Origin: Fremontodendron californicum
Lineage: Eukaryota; Streptophyta; Magnoliopsida; Malvales; Malvaceae
Reading direction: 5' to 3'
NCBI GenBank assembly: GCA_030761205.1
Contig: JAULJL010000011.1
Coordinates: 16,606,501 to 16,670,500 of the forward strand
DNA: 64,000 nt
The translations under genes and the position numbers were made by a program. Shown one piece after another: positions 1 through 11,490 of the stretch (position 1 is its first letter; the number at the start of each line of letters is the position of its first letter). The notes under the pieces were generated by a model that saw only the letters and a program-made list of their open reading frames with translations, did not search any database and had not been told where the DNA came from.

Positions 1-24
1 CACGATAGGACCAACATTATGACA
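1..24 (+). repeat. Last bases of element A 5' LTR
   Basis: The stretch ends in ...TATGACA, just 3 bases before the primer-binding site. The LTRs of C end in GCGACA with the same 3-base spacing. Only the tail is in the window, so the assignment rests on position and the terminal CA. Confidence 0.45.
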
Positions 25-27
25 ACT

Positions 28-45
28 TGACGACTCCACTGGGGA
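28..45 (+). other. Primer-binding site of element A
   Basis: TGACGACTCCACTGGGGA, immediately after the LTR end, matches the site TGGTGACTCCACTGGGGA of element C at 16 of 18 positions. Ogre/Tat elements are reported to prime from a tRNA-Arg; the exact tRNA was not checked here. Confidence 0.68.
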
Positions 46-1019
46 TGCTTAGAGAGTCAGGTCTAAAACTGATCACGTGTTATCTAAAGTCTCGATAGGT
101 TGGTTTTAATCAGTATTTGATTATAATCCCCACATTTTTTTCAAAATAATGAGGATTTCTTGAAAGTAATAAAATGTTTTAATATGTTCATGTACATGCA
201 AATATTAATTGTTCTCTGGTTATTCTTGAATATTATTATTGTTCTCTGGTTATTTAACCTTGTATATTATTACTGCTCTCTGTTTAATTAATGCTTTACA
301 TTGTTTAATCTTGTTCTTAATAAATTGTTGGGGCATTTGGAATAGGGGTTGTAGAATAGGTGGTGAAAGGTTTGTTTGTTCTTCCTCACACACTACACTT
401 GCATTTGCATAACATGAACTCTCTACTCGGGCTCCGTCCTTTTAAGTGGGAGTAAAGTAGCTACGCTTTTGTGATAATCCTCTGTATGGGCTAGTGAAAC
501 ACTTCCGGAGTATAAAGTACCTAAGCTTTCGTGATGATCCTCCGTATGGGCTTAGGGAACTATACTCCAACAAATTGAACCCGTTTTGAATCGGGGTACC
601 TTACTAGCCTTCACCGGCTACAATGATGAACAATTTGGGGCCTTTTAGAATCGAATTCAACCTCATGTAGTGAACCTAGGGGAAGCCATGCCGGATTTCC
701 GTTAGATACCCGAAGTTAGGAATACATGGAGGAACATTTCCAACCTTTTTCCATATTTTTGCATCTCGAATAAGTTTTAAAATTAGATGATGATGAACGA
801 ACATCGTATCACCCGTAATAAGTTTAATATTCCGTCCCAAAGGTGTCGTAATGCCCAAAATTTGTAAATACCACTAGGGCAATTATTTATTTTATTATGT
901 ATTATTTGTTTGTATTTTTGAATTCATTTCCTTACTAATTTGTTTCCTTTCTTTTTTCATGCATTGTTTGTCACTAGGAAGTTTATTGGCCACGGGATAG
1001 TCTTCAACCAAAAGGGCTT
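46..1019 (+). other. 5' leader of element A, noncoding
   Basis: No convincing coding sequence. The stretch aligns with the leader of element C (25572-26526), including the passages CTAGCCTTCACCGGC and ACACTACAC. It holds a diverged direct duplication of about 33 bp (near 466-500 and 524-556, each with CCGTATGGGCT or CTGTATGGGCT). Element C carries the same duplication at 25954 and 26002. Confidence 0.6.
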
Positions 1020-3088
1020 TCAAGGAGGGTCATGTTGTTTCAGTGGTTGGAAGCACGTAGTGGTAAGAGAACGCTAAAAAAAGGCTCAGCGAGAAGATGG
1101 GGATTGCTTAAAGAGGGGTTATGTTTCGGTATTGCCAGAACGGGTAGAGATAGATCTCCGAAAGAATGATCTTCGTGGTTGGCCGTATCTGGAATCAGTG
1201 GGATGTATCAGAGAGAGGAGCCTTCACTCAGAAGTATGGGGATATAGCATTGTTATTTCCAGTCAAGGTCAATAGTGAGTTGATCCGAGCCATTGCATAA
1301 TTCTGGAATCCTGCCTATAGATGTTTTACTTTAAACAAGGAGGATATGACCCCGACCATCAAAGAGTATTCGGCCCTATTGCGTATCGAGCTCCCTAGCT
1401 CAGATCGAGTATTCTTGAAAAATTTGAAGACATCGGGATTTAAGAAGAAGGTGGCCAAGATCAAGGGGATGGATGCACAAGTGGGTCGAGAGTCATGTGG
1501 ATAAAAAATAGAAAAGAGAGTGCATTCCATGGGAGATTCTTCGAGCTTTGATATTGAGTCATCCCAATAAGGAGATAGCCCGGGATATTTTTGCCTTATC
1601 CATTTATGGATTGGATATCTTCCCGAAGATAGTGGGACATGTGGATGTAGCCGTGTTTGACTTCTTCAAGAGATTGGAACAAAAGATAAACCCTTCCACG
1701 ACCATCATAGCAGAAACAATCAGTTCCTTAAACTTTTTTAAAAGAGTAGGAAAAGGGCGATTCATGGGATGTACGCAACTCCTCTATGTTTGGATTTAGA
1801 GCCACTTTTGGAAAGGGGAGAAAGTTCCCCTTAAATCGTATCTGAAATCCCTAGTGTCGATCAACGAGTTTCTCAAGAGGGATTGGCCCGAGGATAGAGT
1901 TGAAGGGCAATAGATCAACATGCTCCGAAACCTTAAGGGTGAGATGGTGACGTGGAGAGCTTCGTGGATGGTTTCTATAGCGATGTTGTAAAAATGTGGG
2001 GACAAGACAAGGGTTCCCTTACTCGAGATTTGGGGAGCCATGAGTTATGCACCTCTGTTTGTGCAAAAATAGTTTGAGTCCTAACAATTCATGCCTGCAA
2101 CTCACAAGCTTGATCTACTAAAGTTCACCTACGGAGAGGAAGGGTACTCAAGAAAGGTGCGAGAGGTAGTAGAAGCATGGAAGAAGACTCATCAAATAGA
2201 GTTGGCTCGATATACCGACAATATCATACATGGTTACATGGCATAGAAAGACACGAGGATTAATGATACACTCTTGGCACCCGATGAGGGGGATGTCTCA
2301 CCGATGGATCTGCAATCGAAAGAAGTGCCATCCGAATTAGAAATCATGAAGCTGAAGTTCGAAAAGAAAAGGCCCGAATGAGCAAGGAAATTACCCGAAT
2401 CCAAGAAGAGATCATCGACCTGAAGATCAAGGGTTTGATCCGAGAAAAAGAAGCAGAAAAGGTCAAAAAAGAACGGGACATTACAAGAAGCGACCTTAGG
2501 GACTTACACCTAGAGAACAAGAAGCTCAGATTTCAGAGAAAGTATGAGGGGGTTATCAAGTCTTCCGAAGAATGGAAGTGTGAAACTGAAGGACTCAAGA
2601 GGAGAATGGATTTCTGGAAAGGCAAAACGTAGAAAAAAGAAGAAAAGGTTGTTAGGATATCCCAAGAAAGGCAATCTAAAGAGAGTATGTACTCCACTAC
2701 TTCTACTGAACTATTGAAGACCCAGATAGAAAATGGGAGGCTACGGGCCAAGTTGAAGATCGAAGAAGAGAAGTAGCCCGAGAGAAGGGCCCTTTGGAGG
2801 AAGGTCCAAGACTTAGAGAGGTCACTTCAGAGCCACTAGAACCACATAAACACTTTGTTGAGAATGTTGGCTGAGAAAGAAAGGGAGTGGCAAGTCACCC
2901 ATTGGATGACCATCGAGGCTTGCCTGAAAAGACATGAGTACATTGAGCACATCACAGTCCAAATCCGTAGAGCGGGTTGGGAAGCAGAAGAGATGGCCGA
3001 GAGGGCAAAGGATCTAAGGTGCGAGGTAGTCCCATTAGGAGCGCATGGGCAGCAAATGTTAGACTTTCTAGATGTGGCCATAGCATAG
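1020..3088 (+). pseudogene. ORF1 of element A (PMD/DUF7745-like plus coiled coil), broken
   Basis: Remnant of the extra ORF that Tat/Ogre elements carry upstream of gag. Around 1303-1380 it encodes FWNPAYRCFT followed by EDMTPTIKEY, the pattern of plant mobile domain (aminotransferase-like)/DUF7745 proteins. A longer open part (1548-1799) holds DIFALSIYGLDIF and QLLYVW. From about 2340 the protein becomes charged and helical (2378-2632), as in a coiled coil. It continues to DFLDVAIA at 3085, a tail that the ORF1 of element C lacks. Stops interrupt it at 1797, 1911, 2245, 2630 and 2774 among others. Several match CAG or TGG in B or C. The role of ORF1 in these elements is unknown to me. Confidence 0.75.
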
Positions 3089-3435
3089 TATAGGCAAATA
3101 CAACATTTTTAAAAGTGATGTAATCAACTTCAGTAATTAAGGAAAGACCGATTGGTTGGAATTATCCCGTGGCAATACCTTCCACACATTCATTCATTAA
3201 TTTATTAACTCTTTCATTTATTCATTGTTTACTCATTCATTTATTTCTTCACTTACTTATTCATTTATTTATTCATACATTTTTTTATTCATTCATTCAT
3301 TCTTTCATACATTCAATAAGTATAAAGAATAATAAGTCATGAAGTTCTAATCCGTGATATTTAAACTAAGGTATAAAAATTGGGCGTTCACCAAAACACC
3401 CAGAGAGAAGTACCCTGCACCAATATAATACCCGA
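3089..3435 (+). other. ORF1-gag spacer with conserved motif and CATT-rich tract
   Basis: Noncoding. Contains TTGGTTGGAATTATCCCG at 3152-3169, preceded by GAAAGACCGAT. The same core occurs in C (28382) and B (60599 to 60582 on the minus strand). A TTCATTCATTTATT-type simple repeat follows at about 3183-3320. The same order of motif and simple repeat is seen in all three elements. Confidence 0.6.
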
Positions 3436-5535
3436 TTACAAGCTAGGTTCAAGGAGAATGAACAGGCTGCTCGAATGGAAAGGGCACATGATGAGTTGCG
3501 AGAACAGTTGGCCAAGTTTCAGGCTGGATCGAGAGATCAAATGACCAAACTAATGGAGCTGGTGTCTGTCGCCTTTAAGGGAAAGAGACATAAAGAGAAT
3601 TCGGCCATTGGAGTAGAATCCGGGGGCAAAAAGGGTCAGCATGAAGCCATACTGCTAAACTGCCAGTCCTCACAGAGCACGAAAACCTTACCTCCAACAG
3701 CTACAATGCCATTTGTATATATTCAGCCTAATACGGGGGCACAAAATCAGATGCTAGTTGGGGCAAATGTTGGAGCTATCCCGGCTAATCCCATTGAGGT
3801 CCCGAATTTGGATGATCTTGCTACGCATGAAAAGATTAAAATGGCATAATTGAAGAAGGTTGAGTTGGCTGAATCACAGAAAAATATCAGTTGCTAGAGG
3901 AGAGGCTACGGGCTATAGAGGAAGCAGAATTATTCGGCAGCCTTGATGCCAAAGAACTAAGCCTAGTTCCTAGTCTAGTAATCCCGCTCAAGTTCAAAGT
4001 GTCGAATTTCGAAAAGTATGACAGGACCAGCAATCCATCGGCACATTTGACCATGTATTGTCGAAAGATGATAGGATATGCTAAAGATGAAAGATTGCTT
4101 ATCTACTGTTTCCAGGACAGTTTGACAGGCTCAGCAACTCGATGGTACAATCAGCTCAGTCGGAGCAAGATTAAATCTTGGATGGATTTGGCTAGGGCCT
4201 TCTTGGAATATTACAAACATGTATTGAACATGGTTCCCGATAGTTTGGCACTGCAGAACATGGAAAATAAAGCTACAGAAAGTTTCAAGCAATATACACA
4301 GAGATAGAGAGATTTGGCTACTCAGGTTCAGCCTCCTCTTACCGACAAAGAAACCACGATGCTGTTTGTGAATACTTTAAAGGCACTATTTTATGACAAG
4401 CTAGTGGGTAATGCCACTAAAAAGTTCATTGATATGGTTATGTCGGGAGAGATGACCGAAACGCCTATCAAGAGTGGGAAGATGGAAAGTGGGGAATCTG
4501 CTGCCCCCAAGAAAACAGTCCCTACCAAGAAGAAAGAAGGGGAAACACATGCAGTCAATTTCAACAACCGCCCTGTCACATAGCCAGGCCCATATACACC
4601 CTATCAAACATACAACCCGTACTACTCAGCCGTAAATAACCTTACCCAAAATCCTTTGCCATATACATCCATACCACAGCAGGTGTACCCAATCGCATTT
4701 CACCACAAATAGCCATTCCCCCAAGCACCCAGCCAAACAATCAAACCACCACCCAAAGAAATGACCAGAGGCCCCCAAGAAACAACCTAAGGCCTCAGTT
4801 CGACCCCATCCCAACAACTTATGGTGAGCTATACCCTAAACTATTATAGAGGCAACTTATCGCACCCATTTACCTTCAGCCCTTAAAACCACCTTATCCA
4901 AAGTGGTATGATCCCAACGCTTATTGCACGTACCACAATGGGATACAAAGGCACTAGATCGAGAATTGCATTGCTTTTAAGCATAAGGTACAATGCCTTA
5001 TAAATGCGGGGGAACTAAAGTTTGGAATGAAGGCTGGATCTAGTGTTGCAGGCAATCCGTTGCCTAATCACAACGAAGCCGAGGTCAACACAGTAATATC
5101 AGGGAAAGCTGGTTTGGTTAAAAAGAAGGCCAGTGAGGTTAGGATGCCCATGATTCAGGTCTGGACAGAATTGGTCAAAGCAGGTTTGATTCAGTCTGGT
5201 TTGAGTTTGAGGGAGACAGTTAGCAAGATGAGAACTTTTTCCAATACGATGAGTGTGAGGGGCATGCTGTTCAAGATTGTGAAGAGTTCTTGGCCAAGAT
5301 TCAAAGGATGAAGGATATGGACGAGGCCCATTTCTCTAAAAAGTCTGAAGAGGCTGAAGTAAGCATGACTGAAGAGATAGTTAGTTACAAGGTGGATAGG
5401 CCCCTGATCATTTACTACGATAAGCTTAAGGTGAGGGCTATTCCAGTTATCGAGAAACCTACTACGAAAACGATTATAGAGGTACCGTCCCCTTTTCCTT
5501 ATAAAAAGGACAACGCAGTTGCCATGGAGATATGA
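3436..5535 (+). pseudogene. gag of element A, broken
   Basis: Gag would form the virus-like particle and bind element RNA. The N-terminus is a helical charged stretch (3475-3849). The retrotransposon gag domain lies at 3891-4583 with LFGSLDAKE, SLTGSATRWYNQL and SWMDLARAF, and continues past a TAG at 4305-4307 that is TGG in B and C. A Pro/Tyr stretch follows (PYTPYQTYNPYY near 4590). Two degenerate nucleic-acid-binding knuckles follow: CTYH..H..ENC near 4930-4975 and CEGHAVQDC near 5250-5290. Reading frames change several times. Elements B and C encode longer PYTPP repeats at the Pro/Tyr stretch. Confidence 0.82.
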
Positions 5536-5579
5536 GTGCAGTATAGTGATGCCGAGGTCCTCGGGTCATCAAGTAGCAG

Positions 5580-7077
5580 TCGTAGACATAACTGGAGTCA
5601 GCCACTTAACTCGTAGTGGAGGTGTTATTCCCCAAAAATAGGGGAATCTAATCAAGAAAGAAAAACAGTGGGAACTGATAAGGGTAAGAAGACGGTGGAA
5701 CCAATCTCTATCAAGAAAGAACAATCAAGAGAAGTAGAGATCGATGTGTCTCCAACAAGGAAAATAAAGGAGCCGGTAGCTGAAAAAGAAGCTTGTGAAT
5801 TTCTAAAATTTATCAAGCACAGCGAGTACAACATGGTGGAGTAGCTGCACCGCCAACCGGCTAGGATCTCAATCCTTTCTCTATTGTTAAATTCTGAACC
5901 CCACAAGAATGCTCTACTCAGGATATTGAACCAGGCATATGTGTCCAATAATATATCAGTGGAAAAGTTGGACCGTTTGGTGAGAAATATCATAGCTGCT
6001 AACTTCATCTCCTTCAGCAATAATGAAATGCCACCAAACGGAATAGGATCCACAAAAACTCTACATATAATCACCACCTGCAAGGCGCATATATTGTCAA
6101 GGGTGCTTCTGGATAATGGGTCATCTCTGGATGTGATGCCTTTGTCAACACTAGCTAAGCTACCAATTGATGCATCTTATATGCAGTCGAGCCACACAAT
6201 ATTGAGGGCTTTTAATGGAACTCGACGGATTTGATGGGGAACATAGAGATCCCACTTCAAATCGGTCTATATGCATGTATGAAGTTAAATTCCAAGTAAT
6301 GGACATTACCCCATCTTATAACTACCTTTTTGCAAGGCCCTAGATCCACTCAGCCAGGGCTGTGCCGTCGTCTCTGTATTAGAAGTTGAAGTTCGTACTG
6401 GAAGGACGCCTGGTTAGTGTGGTGGGGGAAGAGGACATCAAAGCTTTTGCATCAACAGATGCTCCTTATGTAGAAGCAAATGAAGACGCTGTAAAGTGCT
6501 CTTTTAGATCCCTGAAGTTCGTCAAAGCCACTTTCATTACCAAAGGATACAATATCCCGGAGCCTAAACTATTTAAGAGCACCAAGTTGGGAGTAAAGAC
6601 AACGGTAGGAAAGGGCTGCCATGCTGGAAAAGGACGTGGAAAGTATCTTCAGGGTATGGCTCGAGCAATTAAGATGGTTGGAAAGAAGGACAGATATGGC
6701 CTAGGGTATCGCCTGAGTGAAATAGAGAAGAGAAAGTAGGCAGAGAAGAACTGGTAGAGAAGGTTGGCCTGTTTCTCGGGTATGGATGTGGATTGGGATC
6801 CTATGACCTTCCCTCCGATCATTCACACCTTTCGCTCAACAAGCTATGAGCACGACAAAATGAATTCTGATGATGTGTTGGTGATATTAGAACAAGCTTT
6901 TTAAAAGTTTTATGTGAATGGAGAGAAGCAGATGGAAGAAATAGTGATCAACATGGCCGAAGAAGAAGAGATGGTGAATGCAAATACAAGTATGACTGTA
7001 CTTCCATGTCCCCCGGGCTTTGTGTTAACAAATTGAAGTGCAACCGAACTTCCTTTAGTTTTTAAGTCCACTCCAGA
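5580..7077 (+). pseudogene. Protease plus G-patch of element A, broken
   Basis: Aspartic protease that would cut the polyprotein. The active-site loop is LLDNGSSLDVMP near 6108-6143 (DNGS instead of the retroviral DTG/DSG type). Upstream is the conserved NEMPPNGIGSTK segment. The frame breaks near 6234 just after AFNGTRR, and the flap/GRPW region is frameshifted. From 6386 the reading frame resumes and includes TTVGKGCHAGKGRGKYLQGM (about 6600-6660), a G-patch-like glycine pattern. The tail to 7077 is heavily interrupted. Exon sequence ends at the splice donor at 7078. Confidence 0.75.
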
Positions 7078-7282
7078 GTAATGCTCTTAATTAAGCTTAA
7101 TTGTCTCTGCCCAAGGGCATTAAGAATCCTTTGTACGAGCTTATGTTTAATAATCATCATTTGAATAAATGACAATCACAATGCATTTTCTTCATTTGAC
7201 ATATCCATATTATTTCATTCTTTTATTCTTCTATTATTGCCTATATACTTCTCTATATTGTTTCCTCCTCACCTATTTACAG
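7078..7282 (+). other. Intron between protease and polymerase (element A)
   Basis: Donor CTCCAGA|GTAATGC at 7078; acceptor CCTATTTACAG ending at 7282 after a T/C-rich tract; 205 bp. Splicing keeps phase: the last two exon bases plus the first base of exon 2 make one Glu codon. The exon 2 reading (TKYEDY...FERPIC) matches C and B. An intron at this site is known for Ogre elements. Confidence 0.75.
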
Positions 7283-8479
7283 GTGCTCGGGTACGAAATA
7301 TGAGGACTATCCCGTCAATGATTTTGAAGCGAATTTTGAAAGACCCATTTGTGCAGGTGACTTTGATGCCAACGAAGATGTTGAGGATTATGATTTGCCT
7401 TCGGATCTGTTAAGAATAATAGAACAAGAGAAAAAGCAAGTGTTGCCTCATAAATAGCCGTTGGAAATTATAAATTTGGGGAATAAAGAAGAAATAAAGG
7501 AGGTCAAAATTGGAACCTCGATATTGCCATCAATAAGGCGTGAACTGATAACCTTGCTCCGAGAGTATGTGGGTGTGTTTGCGTGGTCATACCAAGGCAT
7601 GCTTGGGCTGGACTCGGATATCGTGGTTCAAAACTTCCTCTGAAGCCAGATTGCAAGCCAATTCAACAGAATTTGAGAAGAATGAGGCTCGAAATGTTAC
7701 TGAAAATAAAAGAAGAAATGAAGAAGCAGTTTGATTCCGGATTCTTAGAAGTGGCAAAGTACCCAGAGTGGGTAGCAAATATTGTCCCGGTTTCAAAGAA
7801 AGACAGCAAAGTGCATATGTGTGTTGATTATCAGGATTTGAATCGAGCAAGTCCTAAAGATAACTTCTCGCTGCCTCATATTGATACCTTGGTAGATAAT
7901 ACTGCGAAGAATTTCATGTTCTCCTTCATGGATAGGTTTTCGGGGTACAATCAAATTAAGATGGCACCGGAGGATATGGAGAAAACCACATTTGTGACAA
8001 TGTGGGGAATTTTTTGCTATAAGGTGATGCCCTTCGGTTTGAAAAATACCGGTGCAACATAACAAAGAACCATGGTGACTTTGTTCCATGACATGATCCA
8101 CAAGGAGATAGAGGTTTATATTGATGACATGGTCCCAAAGTCGTAAGGAGAGGATGAGCATGTTATGAATCTTAAGAAGCTCTTTGAAAGATTGATAAAG
8201 TTTCGGCTCAAACTCAACCTGGCCAAATATACCTTCGGAGTCACTTCGGGGAAGCTGTTAGTCTTCGTCGTCAGTAAGAAAGGAATTGAGATTGACCCGG
8301 ATAAAGTGAAAGCTATCCAGAATCTGCTACTTCTTCGTACTCAAAAGAAAGTAAGAAGCGTTTTAGGCATGTTGAATTATATCACTCGGTTCATCTTTCA
8401 ACTGACTGATAAATGTGACCCGCTATTAAAGCTACTCCAAAAGCGTGATCCGGAGAATGGGATGAAGGGTGCCAGATAG
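7283..8479 (+). pseudogene. Reverse transcriptase of element A, broken
   Basis: Copies element RNA into DNA. Begins after the intron with FERPIC and continues through EIINLGNKEE (7461), the finger region VPVSKKD (near 7785; VPVPKKD in B and C), VDYQDLNRASPKDN, RFSGYNQIK and MPFGLKN. The catalytic box is YIDDM near 8116-8130. The connection to RNase H follows (LGMLNYITRFI, LLKLLQKRDP). Breaks: TAG at 7456, a frameshift near 7630, TAA at 8060 where C has TAT (Tyr), and TAA near 8144. Confidence 0.85.
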
Positions 8480-9270
8480 CCTTTTATAAAGTCAAGCACT
8501 ATTTGTCAAACCTGCCAGTGTTAATGCCACCTGTTTTGGGAAACTGCTGATACTGTATTTGTTGATATTTGAAAGATCCATGGGCTGTGTGTTGGGACAG
8601 CATGATGTGACCTGGAAGAAAGAACAAGTAATCTACTACCTCAGCAAGAAATTCACTGAGTATGAGCTGAAGTATTCATCAGTAGAAAGGCTTTGTTGTG
8701 CCCTGGCCTAGACTGCCCGAAGGCTCAGGCAATACATGTTGTATCACATGACGTGGCTAATTGCAAATAGATCCCCTCAAATACATATTTGAGGCATCTT
8801 CATTTTTAGGAAGAACAAGATGACAGGTGTTGCTTTTTGAATACAACATCGTATACGTGAATCAAAAAGCCATAAAGGGTAGCACGGTCGTTGAATTCTT
8901 AGCAAGCCGAACAACGGAAGATTATGATCCCTTGAATTTTGATTTCCTTAATGAAGATTTAATATGCGTCTCACAATAGGATGAGACTCTCCCCGAGGAA
9001 AAAATATGGAAAACATATTTCGATGGTGCATCAAATGCCATGGGGCATGGGATTGGTGTAGTGCTCATATACCTGGAAGAACATTATTATCCTTTCACCG
9101 CCAGATTGGATTTTGATTACACAAACAATACTGCAAAATACAAGGCGTGTGAAAGATTAAGACGTTAGAAGTCTTTGGAGATTCAACTCTGATGAACCGA
9201 ATGGCCGATGCTTTAGCAATTTTATCATCAATGTTTAAAGTGAATAAAAGGGCCAAGGTTGTACCAATCA
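8480..9270 (+). pseudogene. RNase H and second RNase H of element A, broken
   Basis: The gypsy RNase H includes LLIFERSMGCVLGQHD near 8560-8608 and YYLSKKF...ELKYSS; the usual Asp of the first catalytic position reads Glu (FERS). A second RNase H begins near 9005 with YFDGASNAMGHGIG. It then loses sequence around 9140-9190: the usual TAEYEAC region is reduced and the next section is missing. It ends with MADALAILSSMF (9202). The second RNase H is typical of the Tat lineage. The internal deletion should make it inactive. Confidence 0.72.
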
Positions 9271-10583
9271 AGATGAGCATATACAAGTCTCTTACCCACT
9301 TCTTAAGTATCGAAGAGGAAGCGGATAGTCGTTCTTGGTACTATGACATATTGCAATACATAAAGAGTCAACAATACCATAAACAAGCAACATAAAATGA
9401 CAAAATAACCCTTAGAAGAATGGCAATGGGTTTTTTTCTTAGATGGGAAAACTTTCTACAAGAAAGGGAAAGACCTGGTGTTATTAAGGTGTGTTAATTC
9501 TGTCGAGGCTAAAAGAATCCTCGAGGAAGTCCATGAAAGGATCTGTGGCACTCACGACAATGGCTACATGATGCCAAGCAGATTATAAGGACGAGGTATT
9601 ATTGGTTAACAATGGAAGGTGATTGCATTAATCATGCCCGAAAATGCCATAAATGCAATATTTATACTGACAAGATTCATGTTCGCCCATCACAATTGCA
9701 TGTCATGACGGCTCCATGGTCGTTCTCGATGTGGGGAATGGATGTGATTGGGTCCATTACCTCGAAGGCTTCAAATAGATATCGCTTCATCTTGGTAGTT
9801 ATAGACTACTTCAAAAAATGGGTAGAAGCTGCGTCATAAGCCAATGTGACAAGGTCAGTGGTGTGCAAGTTCATTAAGAAGGAAATCATATGCCGCTATG
9901 GGCTTTCCTAGAGAATCATTTCAGACAATGCTCTAAATTTGAATAAAAACATGATGAGAGAAATCTGTACTCAATTTAAGATCAAGCACCACAATTCAGC
10001 TCCTTATCGATCGAAGATGAATGAGGCAGTTGAAGCTGCCAATAAGAATATAAAGAAGATCGTCCAAAAGATGACTGACATGTATAAAGATTGGAACGAG
10101 AAGTTATCTTTTGCTCTCCACACATATCGCACCTCGGTTCGCACATCCATGGGTGCCACACCATTTTCTTTGATATATGGGATGGAGGCGGTGTTACCCA
10201 TTGAAGTTGAGATCTCTTCCCTTCGTGTTATAGTAGAGGTTGGCCTAGAAGAGGCAAAATGAGTCAAAGCTCGATATGAACAATTGAATCTCATTGAGGA
10301 GAAAAGGTTAAAAGCAATTTGCCATGGGCAGATGTATCAGAAGAGGATAATTCGAGCTCATAACAAAAAGGTTCTTCCTAGGCAATTTCGAGAAAGAGAG
10401 TTGGTATTAAGGAAGATTCTCCATATTGTAAAATATCTTCATGGAAAGTGGGCCCCGAATTGGGAAGGACCATATATGGTGAAGAGGGCTTTTTCGAGAG
10501 GAGCATTGATCTTGACTAAGATGTACGGTGATGATTTGAGAAATCCCGTGAATATCGATGAGTTGAAGAAGTACTATGCTTAG
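9271..10583 (+). pseudogene. Integrase of element A, broken
   Basis: Would insert the cDNA into host DNA. The zinc-binding His/Cys part is at about 9540-9665 (THDNGY... then RKCHKC). The core follows with WGMDVIG (first Asp), IISDNALNL near 9915 (second Asp) and AVEAANKNIKK near 10030 (Glu). The C-terminal part at 10284-10583 has RKILHIVKYLHGKW, NWEGPYMVKRAFSRGA and ends ELKKYYA with TAG. No chromodomain is seen, as expected for Tat-lineage integrases. Stops lie at about 9837, 9909 and 10260, with frameshifts near 9590. Confidence 0.83.
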
Positions 10584-10651
10584 AAAGAAGCGAAGAAAAA
10601 TGAAAAGGAAAAAAAAAAAAGAAAATGGAAAAAGGAATGTAAAGGAAGAGG

Positions 10652-10732
10652 TTTAAGTCGAAAACCAAAAAAGGGTGACTTAAATCCGAACAGGGGATAC
10701 TTGGGTTGAAGACCCGCAAAAGGCGGCCCAAG
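10652..10732 (+). other. Twin hairpins in element A 3' noncoding region
   Basis: Hairpin 1: TTTAAGTC (10652-10659) pairs with GACTTAAA (10677-10684). Hairpin 2: CTTGGG (10700-10705) pairs with CCCAAG (10727-10732). The loops contain the shared core CCnnnAAAGG. Equivalent pairs exist in C (36788-36866) and B (19180-19259) with compensating base changes. Confidence 0.6.
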
Positions 10733-11097
10733 CTCTTAGAAAGGCATATTTCGAATGGAGGAGTGAAAGTTCCCAACAACCAACGAGTTGATCATACCCT
10801 TCTATGAACCGTATGAGCACGTCCTTTGGCACCCCCACTGCGCTTACGGCTCTATACCCCAACCTAACTTGCTCTGGCCCCGGGTCCTCACTTTATATTC
10901 CTTGGTAAACGGATCGTGGAAGCATGGGAGGAGGGCAGTATCCTCTTCTTTTTTACTGATAGAAAGCATCTCTCTTTTGTCTCTCCTGACCGAACCCGCC
11001 AAAAAAATCTCAATAGAAAAAGTTGTTCTTGCCGGGAGAGTAGCGTCAGAGACATCTTTATCTGAGGAGAAGGCTTCATTGTCTGGCTCGTCGAACA
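10733..11097 (+). other. 365-bp segment unique to element A
   Basis: Present between the twin hairpins and TCAATGCTCC in A, but absent at the same place in C (36867-36890) and B. It appears richer in G+C than its surroundings. An open frame of 148 codons overlaps it (10788-11234) but is not recognised and crosses into alignable noncoding sequence. It may be captured or inserted DNA. Confidence 0.5.
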
Positions 11098-11490
11098 TTG
11101 GATCAATGCTCCATAAAAGGGGAAGAAAATATTTGAAATTCAGAGAAGGGGTAAAGCTCAATCTAACGCAACTGCAAAAGCCGAGAAGTTACCCAAGTAA
11201 ATTGCTCGTTCAAAAGAAATTTCAGATGAATTGAAGTAGGAAAGGTCTAAGATATTCTGCATCTAGGGCATCTATTGCCTACAACTTTACATTTGTCTCT
11301 TAAATCCTTGATACCAATCTTTGTCATCTGAAACATTATTGCAATGATTTCTTGTTATTACCATCCCTTTTATGACATTTGGCTATTTCATACCATCTCT
11401 CATACATTTTGTGATGTATTTTGAATGTTATTAAATTGAATGATGATTAGTAAACATGAAAATCTTCAAACGAAAGGATTTCTTTGTATT

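Noticed and set aside
3183..3320. CATT-rich simple repeat as a satellite
   Set aside because: Short, irregular and always in the ORF1-gag spacer; treated as part of the element.
5652..6083. 143-codon minus-strand frame across A's protease
   Set aside because: Shadow of the sense protease, which carries the family motifs.
10788..11234. 148-codon plus-strand frame in A's 3' region
   Set aside because: Runs from the unique segment into alignable noncoding sequence that is not coding in this frame in B or C; no recognised domain.
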